From contig CAVROM010000003.1 of assembly GCA_963722815.1 (NCBI GenBank), positions 620,001 to 684,000 on the forward strand: 64,000 nucleotides of DNA. The letters are read 5' to 3'. Each line of letters opens with the position of its first letter. Within the stretch, counting starts at the first letter, position 1. The DNA is from DASQFQ01 sp963722815 (lineage in GTDB: Bacteria; Actinomycetota; Thermoleophilia; Solirubrobacterales; Solirubrobacteraceae). Below are positions 58,017 through 64,000 of the stretch, one piece after another. The notes beneath the pieces are model-generated. The model was given only the letters and a program-made list of their open reading frames with translations. It was not told where the DNA came from and searched no databases. The translations under genes were made by a program, and so were the position numbers.

Positions 58017-58834
58017 TCGCCGGCGGACCGCCGCCGCGCGCCGGTCGACGCGAGGTCGGCCTCGATCCGCGCCGCGGTCGCGAGCAGCGGGGGGACGAGC
58101 GTCCGCCGCGCGGCCTCGATCGTCATCCGGCTGGCGTGGGCGGAGAGGTTCATCGCCGCCACCACGGTGCCAGAGCGGTCGCGGATCGGCGCCGCCACCG
58201 ACCGCAGACCCTCCTCGAGCTCCTGGTCGACCAGCGCCCAGCCCTGCCGCCGCACCTTGGCCAGCTCGGCCCGCAGGGCGTCCGCGGACGTCACCGTGCG
58301 CGGCGAGAGCGGGCGCAGCTCGACGCGCTCGAGATAGCCATCCAGGTCCGCATGCTCGGCGAGCAGCACGCGGCCCATCGAGGTCGCGTAGGCCGGGAAG
58401 CGCGTGCCGACGTTGATCGACACGGTCATGATCCGCGAGGTCGGGACGCGCGCGACGTAGACGATGTCCTCGCCGTCGAGCACGGACACGGAGGAGGACT
58501 CGTGGACCTCCGCCACCAGCCGCTCCATGTGCGGCTCGGCCACCTCCGGCAGCGACAGCGATGACAGGTACGCGTAGCCCAGCTCGAGCACCCGCGGGCT
58601 CAGCGAGAACCAGCGCCCGTCGGTGCGCACGTAGCCGAGGTCGGCGAGCGTCAGCAGGAAGCGCCGCGCTGCCGCGCGCGTGAGCCCGGTCGAGCGCGCG
58701 ACGTCCGACAGCGTCAGCTCGACGTTGTGCTCGTCGAAAGCCCGGATGACCGCCAGCCCGCGCTCGAGCGACTGGACGAAGTGCGGCGCCCGCGCGTCCT
58801 CCGGACCGTCAGAGGTCGAAGAAGACGGTCTCAT
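58013..58834 (-). CDS. pcaR: IclR-family regulator of protocatechuate catabolism (PcaR-type)
   Basis: The 273-residue protein has an N-terminal winged helix (FVQSLERGLAVIRAF, LSDVARSTGLTRAAARRFLL, LGYVRTDGRWFSL) and an IclR effector domain with YVARVPTSRIMTVSINVGTR and GRVLLAEH. The helix sequence TGLTRAAARRFLLTL is typical of PcaR/PobR/CatR members. It overlaps pcaG by 26 bases and sits inside the operon. It probably binds the palindrome in front of pcaI; beta-ketoadipate or protocatechuate would be the effector. Confidence 0.88.
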   Translation of the reverse strand: MRPSSSTSDGPEDARAPHFVQSLERGLAVIRAFDEHNVELTLSDVARSTGLTRAAARRFLLTLADLGYVRTDGRWFSLSPRVLELGYAYLSSLSLPEVAEPHMERLVAEVHESSSVSVLDGEDIVYVARVPTSRIMTVSINVGTRFPAYATSMGRVLLAEHADLDGYLERVELRPLSPRTVTSADALRAELAKVRRQGWALVDQELEEGLRSVAAPIRDRSGTVVAAMNLSAHASRMTIEAARRTLVPPLLATAARIEADLASTGARRRSAGE

Positions 58835-59303
58835 CGGGACCCTGGAGGCGCACGTCGAAACGGTACCCGTCCTCCTCCCGGACCGCGATCAGCGTCTTGC
58901 GCTCCGCCTCGCTCAGCCCGCTCAGCACCGGATCGCCCTCGTGCCCGTCCTCCGGGAAGTAGATCCGCGTCGCCACCCAGTGCAGCAGCCCGCGGGCGAA
59001 CAGCGCGACCGCGATGTGCGGCGCCTGCTCGCCGACCGCGCCGGGCTTGACGGTGCGGATCGCGTACTCGCCGCGCTCGTTCGTCGGCGCGCGCCCGAAG
59101 CCGCGAAAGCCGTCGGCGCCGTATACCCCCGACGGGTCCGCCTGCCACGTCTCGACCAGCGCGTCCGGGATCGGCTCGCGCTCGCCGTCGAGCACGGTCC
59201 CGCGGATCCAGACGTCGCCGTCCGGCACCACCTCGGGCCCGTCGTCCCACGGGAGCCCGATCGAGAAGTACGGCCCGACGGTCTGGGCAGGCGTGATGCT
59301 CAT
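58809..59303 (-). CDS. pcaG: Protocatechuate 3,4-dioxygenase alpha subunit
   Basis: The 164-residue subunit begins TPAQTVGPYFSIGLPWDDGP and has VWIRGTVLDGEREPIPDALV, ETWQADPSGVY and PHIAVALFARGLLHWVATRI, matching PcaG. It is shorter than the roughly 200-residue proteobacterial form but usual for actinobacteria. With PcaH it cleaves protocatechuate between the two hydroxyls to 3-carboxy-cis,cis-muconate. ATGA overlap with pcaH ensures balanced synthesis. Confidence 0.93.
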   Translation of the reverse strand: MSITPAQTVGPYFSIGLPWDDGPEVVPDGDVWIRGTVLDGEREPIPDALVETWQADPSGVYGADGFRGFGRAPTNERGEYAIRTVKPGAVGEQAPHIAVALFARGLLHWVATRIYFPEDGHEGDPVLSGLSEAERKTLIAVREEDGYRFDVRLQGPDETVFFDL

Positions 59304-59965
59304 TCGAACGGGGTGGCGCCGGGGCCGCACAGGACGATGTCGAAGCGGTACGCCAGCGCCCAGTCGGGCACCGTGCTCGAGAGGTCGAACGCGCAGATCA
59401 TCGCCGCCCGCGCGCGCTCGTCCCGCACCGAGTTGAAGATCGGGTCGTACTCGAACAGCGGGTCGCCCGGGAAGTACATCTGCGTCACGAGCCGCTGCGT
59501 GAACGCGCGCCCGAAGACGGAGAAGTGGATGTGCTGGGGCCGCCACGCGTTCTCGTGGTTGCCCCACGGATAGGCGCCCGGCTTGATGGTGGTGAACTTG
59601 AAGCGCCCCTCGGCGTCGGTCACGCAGCGCCCCATGCCCTCGAAGTTCGGGTCCAGCGGCGCGGGGTGCTGGTCGCCGGCGTGCCGGTAGCGGCCGCAGG
59701 CGTTGGCCTGCCAGATCTCCACCAGCGTCTCGGGCACCGCGCGCCCGTCCTCCTCGAGCACCTGGCCGTAGACGATGATCCGCTCCCCGAGCGGCTCGCC
59801 CTGGCCGTGCACGGTGAGGTCGTGGTCGTGCTCGCCGAGCGGCCGGTCGCCGAGGCGCGGCGCGGTCAGCTCGGTCTCGGTCGCCGTCAGCGGCCGCAGT
59901 TGCGACGGATGGCGCAGGCGCGTCGACTTGTAGTCGGCCCAGTCGAGCGGCGGGTGCACGCTCAT
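59300..59965 (-). CDS. pcaH: Protocatechuate 3,4-dioxygenase beta subunit
   Basis: The 221-residue catalytic subunit holds the iron site. The ligands are the Tyr in CGRYRHAGDQ, the Tyr in KPGAYPWGNHEN and the two His in WRPQHIHFSVFG. The N-terminus DYKSTRLRHPSQLRPL is typical of PcaH. It forms an alpha-beta heteromer with PcaG in the cytoplasm. It overlaps pcaF upstream and pcaG downstream by four bases each. Confidence 0.95.
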   Translation of the reverse strand: MSVHPPLDWADYKSTRLRHPSQLRPLTATETELTAPRLGDRPLGEHDHDLTVHGQGEPLGERIIVYGQVLEEDGRAVPETLVEIWQANACGRYRHAGDQHPAPLDPNFEGMGRCVTDAEGRFKFTTIKPGAYPWGNHENAWRPQHIHFSVFGRAFTQRLVTQMYFPGDPLFEYDPIFNSVRDERARAAMICAFDLSSTVPDWALAYRFDIVLCGPGATPFE

Positions 59966-61137
59966 GCCTCCACCACCACGGCGAGCCCCTGTCCGACGCC
60001 GATGCAGATCGCCGCGATCCCCCAGCCGCCCCCGCGGCGCCGCAGCTCGTGCACGAGCGTGCCGAGGATGCGCACGCCCGACGCGCCGAGCGGGTGCCCG
60101 ATCGCGATCGCGCCGCCGTTGACGTTCAGCCGCTCCGGCTCCAGATCCCATTCGCCCAGGCACGCCAGCGACTGCGCCGCGAACGCCTCGTTCAGCTCCG
60201 CCACCTCGATGTCCCCCCATCCGATTCCCGCCCGTTCCAGCGCGCGGTTGGCCGCCTCGACCGGCGCGATCCCGAACACGTCGGGGTCGACCGCGAACGT
60301 CCCGCGCCCCGCGATCCGCGCCAGCGGCTCGAGCCCCGCCGCCTCCGCCCCCTTCGAGGAGCCCAGCAGCACCGCGCCCGCGCCGTCGTTCAAAGGCGAC
60401 GCGTTGCCGGCCGTGATGGTGCCGCCGAACGCGGGCTTCAGCCTGCCCAGCTTCTCGACCGACGTGTCCGGGCGGATGCCCTCGTCGCGCTCGTGCAACC
60501 CGTCGCTGACCTCGACCGGGATCACCCAGTCCGCGTAGAACCCGTCGTCCCACGCCTTCGCCGCCCGCTGGTGGCTGAGCACCGCGAACTCGTCCGACGC
60601 CTCGCGCGTGATGCCGTACAGCTCGGCCACCTTCTCGGTGCTCTCCCCGAGCGAGATCGTCCACTCCTCCGGCATCTCGGGGTTGACCATCCGCCACCCC
60701 AGAGTCGTCGAGTGCAGCGTCTCGTGCCCGCGCGGATACGGCCGCTCGGGCTTGAGCAGCACCCACGGCGCGCGGCTCATCGACTCGACGCCGCCGACCA
60801 GCATCAGGTCGGCGTCGCCGGTCTCGATCGCGCGGCTCGCCTGCATCGCCGCGTCGAGGCTCGAGCCGCACAGCCGGTTGACGGTGTTGGCGGGCACGCT
60901 CGTCGGCAGCCGGGCCAGCAGCACCGCCATCCGCCCGACGTTGCGGTTGTCCTCGCCGGCGCCGTTGGAGTCGCCGAACGTGACGTCGTCGATCTGCGCC
61001 GGGTCGAGGTCCGGCGCGCGCGCCAGCAGCGAGCGCACCGCGTGCGCCGCCAGGTCGTCCGGCCGCACGCCGGCGAGCGCGCCCCCCGCGCGCCCGAACG
61101 GCGTGCGTACCGCGTCGAGGATCAGCGCCTCGCTCAT
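59962..61137 (-). CDS. pcaF: Beta-ketoadipyl-CoA thiolase
   Basis: The 391-residue thiolase has the active-site Cys in NRLCGSSLDAAMQASRAI, the NEAFAAQS motif, His in AIAIGHPLGASGVRI and the second Cys in AAICIGVGQG. The N-terminus LILDAVRTPFGRAGGALAGV is that of PcaF/PaaJ thiolases. It splits beta-ketoadipyl-CoA to succinyl-CoA and acetyl-CoA. Operon position between pcaH and pcaJ supports PcaF over a generic acetyl-CoA acetyltransferase. Confidence 0.92.
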   Translation of the reverse strand: MSEALILDAVRTPFGRAGGALAGVRPDDLAAHAVRSLLARAPDLDPAQIDDVTFGDSNGAGEDNRNVGRMAVLLARLPTSVPANTVNRLCGSSLDAAMQASRAIETGDADLMLVGGVESMSRAPWVLLKPERPYPRGHETLHSTTLGWRMVNPEMPEEWTISLGESTEKVAELYGITREASDEFAVLSHQRAAKAWDDGFYADWVIPVEVSDGLHERDEGIRPDTSVEKLGRLKPAFGGTITAGNASPLNDGAGAVLLGSSKGAEAAGLEPLARIAGRGTFAVDPDVFGIAPVEAANRALERAGIGWGDIEVAELNEAFAAQSLACLGEWDLEPERLNVNGGAIAIGHPLGASGVRILGTLVHELRRRGGGWGIAAICIGVGQGLAVVVEA

Positions 61138-61895
61138 GCGGGCTGCCCCGATCGCTGGAGCTCGCGCAGGGCGTCGAGCTCCTCCGCGGTCGGCTCCTCG
61201 GACACCTGCAGGTCATCGGCCACCGCGAGCTCCCAGCCGGTCGCCTCGCGCGCCTGGTCGGCGTCGACGCCCGGGTGCACGCTGGTCAGCGTCAGCTCCA
61301 GAGACTCCGGGTCGGGCTCGAGCACGGCGAGGTCGGTGATGACGCGGACCGGCCCGCGACCGCGCAGCCCCAGCCGCTCGCGGTCGCCCGGGCCGTGCCC
61401 GTACCCCACCGAGGTGACGAAGTCGACCTCCTCCACGAACGAGCGCGTCGACTGACGCACGATCACCACGACCTCGCCGCACGAGGCGGCGATCTCCGGC
61501 GCGCCGCCGGCGCCCGGCAGCCGCACCTTCGGGTGGTCGTAGTCGTCGCCGATGACCGTCGTGTTGATGTTCGCGAAGCGGTCGATCTGCGCCGCGCCGA
61601 GGAAGCCGATCTCGATCCGGCCCGGCTGCAGCCAGTAGTTGAAGACCTCAGGGACGCTGATGACGGCGTCGGCGGTCTCGGCCAGGATGCCGTCGCCGAT
61701 CGAGGCCGGCAGGCGCGTCGGCTTGGCCCCGATCGCGCCCGCCTCGTAGATCAGCACGAGGTCGGGCGCGTGCGTTCGCCGCGCCAGGTTGGCGGCGGTC
61801 GACGGCAGTCCGATGCCCACGAAGCACGCGGCGCCGTCGGGCAGCGCCCGCGCGGCGGCCAGGACCATCATCTCGTCGGTCGTGTAGTCGCTCAC
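61134..61895 (-). CDS. pcaJ: 3-oxoadipate CoA-transferase subunit B (CatJ/PcaJ type)
   Basis: The 253-residue subunit has FVGIGLPSTAANLARRTHAP, then the probable catalytic Glu in LVLIYEAGAIGAKPTRLP, and VRLPGAGGAPEIAASC. This pattern fits the CatIJ/glutaconate CoA-transferase branch and not the classical PcaIJ with ENG. GTG at 61895 overlaps the pcaI stop (GTGA). Together with PcaI it transfers CoA from succinyl-CoA to beta-ketoadipate. Confidence 0.88.
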   Translation of the reverse strand: MSDYTTDEMMVLAAARALPDGAACFVGIGLPSTAANLARRTHAPDLVLIYEAGAIGAKPTRLPASIGDGILAETADAVISVPEVFNYWLQPGRIEIGFLGAAQIDRFANINTTVIGDDYDHPKVRLPGAGGAPEIAASCGEVVVIVRQSTRSFVEEVDFVTSVGYGHGPGDRERLGLRGRGPVRVITDLAVLEPDPESLELTLTSVHPGVDADQAREATGWELAVADDLQVSEEPTAEELDALRELQRSGQPA

Positions 61896-62707
61896 ACCGT
61901 CTCCAGCCATTCCTCGAAGCCCTCGCGCTCCTTCGAGATCCCGTCCCACTCGCGGTAGTAGGCGTTGTCGCGGTCGTAGTAGTCATGCGCGTAGGAGGGA
62001 TGGGCGCCGTTCGGCACCTCGGCGACGTGGGTGACGACCCACTTCGGGAGCACGACCGCGTTGGGCGTCGGCTCGAGCTCGTCGACGATCTCCTCGACCG
62101 TCACAAGCGAGCGCTTGGCCGCCAGCACCGCCTCCTTCTGCACGCCGGTCAGCCCCCACATCTGCACGTTGCCGTCACGGTCGGCACGCTGCGCGTGGAC
62201 GATCGCCACGTCGAGGTCGAGCGCCGGCACCGCGGTCAGCTCCTCGCCGGTGAACGGGCAGGTGATCGGCTTGATGTTGGCGGTGTGCTTGGGAAGGTCC
62301 GTGCCGCGGTAGCCGCGCATGACCGCGAAGGGGAGGCCGGAGGCAGCGGCGACGTAGCGGTTGGCGAGCCCGGCGTGCGAGTGCTCCTCGATCTCGAGCG
62401 GCTGCGGCCAGCCGTTCTGGATCGCGTCGCGGAAGCGGTGCAGCGAGCCGACCCCCGGGTTGCCGCCCCACGAGAAGACGAGCTTGCGCGCGCAGCCGGC
62501 GCCGATCAGCTGGTCGTAGACGATGTCGGGCGTCATCCGCACCAGCGTCAGGTCGCGCCGGCGCTGGCGGATGAGCTCCTGGCCCGCCGCCATGGGTATG
62601 AGGTGCGTGAAGCCCTCGAGCGCCACCGTGTCGCCGTCTTGGACGAGCTCCGAGACGGCGGTGCCAAGGGAGACAATGGTGTGCGCATTGTGTGCCATTG
62701 TTCTCAT
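61892..62707 (-). CDS. pcaI: 3-oxoadipate CoA-transferase subunit A (CatI/PcaI type)
   Basis: The roughly 271-residue subunit has DTVALEGFTHLIPMAAGQEL, RMTPDIVYDQLIGAGCARKLV and a SWGGNPGVGSLHRFRDAI motif, matching CatI-type CoA-transferase alpha subunits. Starts at 62707 or 62698 are both possible. It is the first gene of the operon pcaI-J-F-H-G-R-MFS-pobA, in which nearly every junction overlaps. Its start region lies inside a large palindrome, a probable PcaR operator. It is divergent from the MetE-like gene. Confidence 0.88.
   Translation of the reverse strand: MRTMAHNAHTIVSLGTAVSELVQDGDTVALEGFTHLIPMAAGQELIRQRRRDLTLVRMTPDIVYDQLIGAGCARKLVFSWGGNPGVGSLHRFRDAIQNGWPQPLEIEEHSHAGLANRYVAAASGLPFAVMRGYRGTDLPKHTANIKPITCPFTGEELTAVPALDLDVAIVHAQRADRDGNVQMWGLTGVQKEAVLAAKRSLVTVEEIVDELEPTPNAVVLPKWVVTHVAEVPNGAHPSYAHDYYDRDNAYYREWDGISKEREGFEEWLETV
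62670..62705. promoter_or_regulatory. Large imperfect palindrome at the pcaI start (candidate PcaR operator)
   Basis: The arms are GAGACAATGG (62670-62679) and CCATTGTTCTC (62695-62705), with a central 15 bases that also contain GTGCGCA/TGTGTG. The element overlaps the first codons of pcaI and is 31 bases from the divergent MetE-like start, so it could control both. The AT-rich half sites are unusual for this region. Confidence 0.5.
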
Positions 62708-62735
62708 CCCGCACACTAGAGGACCGGGAGTCTCT

Positions 62736-63860
62736 ATGTCGCTACGCACCAGCCCACCGTTCCGCGCCGACCACGTCGGGAGCCTGCTGCGCCCGCCCGA
62801 GCTGCACGAGGCGCGCGAGGCGCACGCCGCCGGCAAGCTCGACGACGAGGGTCTGAAGGCCGCCGAGGACGCCGCGATCGACGAGGTCGTCCGCATGCAG
62901 GAGGAGGTCGGGCTCCAGTCGGTGACCGACGGCGAGTTCCGCCGCGCCACCTGGCACATGGACTTCATCTACTCGATCGACGGCATCTCCAAGGCGCCGG
63001 GCAACCTCGCCGTCAAGTTCCACAACGCCGACGGCGACATCGAGTGGACGCCCGCCGCCATCCACATCGACGGCAAGCTCGGCGTGTCCGAGCCGATCTT
63101 CGGCGAGGCCTTCCAGTACCTGCAGTCGGTCGCGAGCGACGGCCAGACGCCGAAGCTCACGATCCCCTCGCCGAGCATGGTCCACTACCGCGGCGGTCGC
63201 GCGGCGATCGACGAGGACGTCTACCCCGAGATGGACGAGTTCTGGGCCGACCTGACCTCCGCCTACGCCGAGCAGGTGCGGCGGGTGAACGAGCTCGGCT
63301 GCACCTACCTGCAGTTCGACGACACCAGCCTCGCCTACCTCAACGACCCCAAGCAGCGCGAGATGATCGCCCAGCAGGGCTCGAGCGACGTCGACCACCT
63401 GCACGAGGCCTACATCGCGCACATCAACGAGGCGCTCGCGGACAAGCCGGAGGGGATGGCCGTCACCACCCACATGTGCCGCGGCAACTTCCGCTCCTCG
63501 TGGGTCGCCGAGGGCGGCTACGACTTCGTCGCCGAGGCGCTGTTCAACAACCTCGACGTCGACGGCTTCTTCATGGAGTGGGACGACGCGCGCTCCGGCG
63601 GCTTCGAGCCGCTGCGCTTCGTGCCCAAGGGCAAGATCGTCGTGCTCGGCCTCGTGACCACCAAGCGCGGCGAGCTCGAGTCCAAGGACGAGCTGAAGCG
63701 CCGGATCGAGGAGGCGACGCAGTACGTCGACCTCGACCAGCTGTGCCTCTCACCGCAGTGCGGCTTCTCCTCCACCGTCGAGGGCAACGCGCTCTCGCGC
63801 GAGCAGCAGGCCGACAAGCTGCGGCTGATCGTGGAGACGGCTCAGGAGGTCTGGGGCTGA
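62736..63860 (+). CDS. MetE-like (cobalamin-independent methionine synthase II family) protein
   Basis: The 374-residue protein is the C-terminal-half type of MetE: FRADHVGSLLRPPELHEARE at the start, QSVTDGEFRRATWHMDF, and zinc ligands in THMCRGNFRSSW and LSPQCGFSS. Short MetE-like proteins often do not make methionine but move methyl groups in other pathways. It is divergent from the pca operon with 28 bases between and may share its regulation. A role with methoxylated aromatics is a guess from context. Confidence 0.85.
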   Translation: MSLRTSPPFRADHVGSLLRPPELHEAREAHAAGKLDDEGLKAAEDAAIDEVVRMQEEVGLQSVTDGEFRRATWHMDFIYSIDGISKAPGNLAVKFHNADGDIEWTPAAIHIDGKLGVSEPIFGEAFQYLQSVASDGQTPKLTIPSPSMVHYRGGRAAIDEDVYPEMDEFWADLTSAYAEQVRRVNELGCTYLQFDDTSLAYLNDPKQREMIAQQGSSDVDHLHEAYIAHINEALADKPEGMAVTTHMCRGNFRSSWVAEGGYDFVAEALFNNLDVDGFFMEWDDARSGGFEPLRFVPKGKIVVLGLVTTKRGELESKDELKRRIEEATQYVDLDQLCLSPQCGFSSTVEGNALSREQQADKLRLIVETAQEVWG

Positions 63861-63878
63861 GCCGGCCTTTGCTCCCCA

Positions 63879-64000
63879 TCAGGGCTCGACCAGCCCGCGG
63901 CGGATGGCGTAGCGGGTGAGCTGGACGCGGTCGCGCATCCCGAGCTTGCCCATCAGGTTCTCGCGGTGGCGCTCGACCGTGCGCGGGCTGATCGTCAGCA
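63879..64000 (-). CDS. LuxR-type HTH protein (C-terminal end only, partial)
   Basis: The window ends inside this gene. The visible 39 codons read TISPRTVERHRENLMGKLGM, then RDRVQLTRYAIRRGLVEP and a stop at 63879, the C-terminal recognition region of a LuxR/NarL helix-turn-helix. It is probably a response regulator. It is convergent with the MetE-like gene, with 18 bases between the stops. Confidence 0.8.
   Translation of the reverse strand, partial: LTISPRTVERHRENLMGKLGMRDRVQLTRYAIRRGLVEP

Noticed and set aside
1..64000. tRNA, rRNA or CRISPR arrays
   Set aside because: I saw no T-arm-like GTTCGAATC segments in a cloverleaf context, no rRNA blocks, and no regularly spaced short direct repeats. 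The only spaced repeats are protein-coding (RTX, PQQ propeller).

Overview
The window is about 64 kb of very GC-rich DNA with densely packed, often overlapping genes and GTG/TTG starts. Gene content suggests a soil actinobacterium of the Thermoleophilia (Solirubrobacter/Conexibacter-like). The pointers are a glycerol-1-phosphate dehydrogenase next to a CDP-alcohol transferase and an ABC polymer exporter, a DUF1707-FHA gene, RTX-like repeat proteins, LtrA, F420/LLM oxidoreductases and a protocatechuate operon. The lineage is inferred from gene families and was not tested by phylogeny.

Layout. 0-3.1 kb: polyol-phosphate headgroup and polymer export genes (partial G1P dehydrogenase, CDP-alcohol phosphotransferase, ABC permease, ABC ATPase). 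3.1-7.2 kb: a decaying stretch with an ECF sigma factor fused to a membrane protein, DUF6228, small unknowns, a frameshifted P-loop kinase and an FHA gene split by an amber codon. 7.2-14.4 kb: ArsR/SRPBCC pair, DHA2 exporter, STAS protein, LtrA, acyl-CoA-dehydrogenase-like and LLM flavoenzymes, opine-type dehydrogenase. 14.4-27 kb: cell-envelope glycosylation (two PMT-like transferases, O-antigen-ligase-like protein, GT2-GtrA) with a beta-propeller phosphoesterase, a PQQ-repeat protein and an OmpR-type two-component system. 27-34.8 kb: SDR, NarL regulator, vanadium haloperoxidase, NYN-LOTUS protein, SET protein, RTX protein. 34.9-41.4 kb: damaged IS630, SEC-C protein, NarL/HisKA_3 two-component system divergent from an ABC exporter, ferric-reductase-like protein, Ohr. 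41.4-55.7 kb: DUF2182/DUF1326 pair, dihydroxy-acid dehydratase, epimerase, a small group of putative exported effector-like proteins, TetR locus, hydrolase-glycosyltransferase fusion, split LigD-type repair genes. 55.7-63.9 kb: a tight pobA/pca operon for 4-hydroxybenzoate and protocatechuate, divergent from a MetE-like gene.

How genes work together. PobA makes protocatechuate, PcaGH opens the ring, and PcaIJ and PcaF finish the beta-ketoadipate route; pcaB, pcaC and pcaD are not in the window. The OmpR-type regulator at 24.2-24.9 kb probably controls itself, the GT39 gene and the GT2-GtrA gene, because the same 11-bp-period direct repeat stands in front of all three.

Most notable. (1) A 168-bp element occurs twice (18453-18620 and 43134-43301), about 87% identical without gaps. 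Each copy starts exactly on the stop codon of the gene before it, and the substitutions show no coding bias on either strand. (2) A candidate effector/immunity group at 45.9-48.7 kb. (3) About fourteen genes carry single-base frameshifts, mostly in short G/C runs. This looks like consensus error in the assembly, so the term pseudogene below means only that the frame is broken in this sequence.
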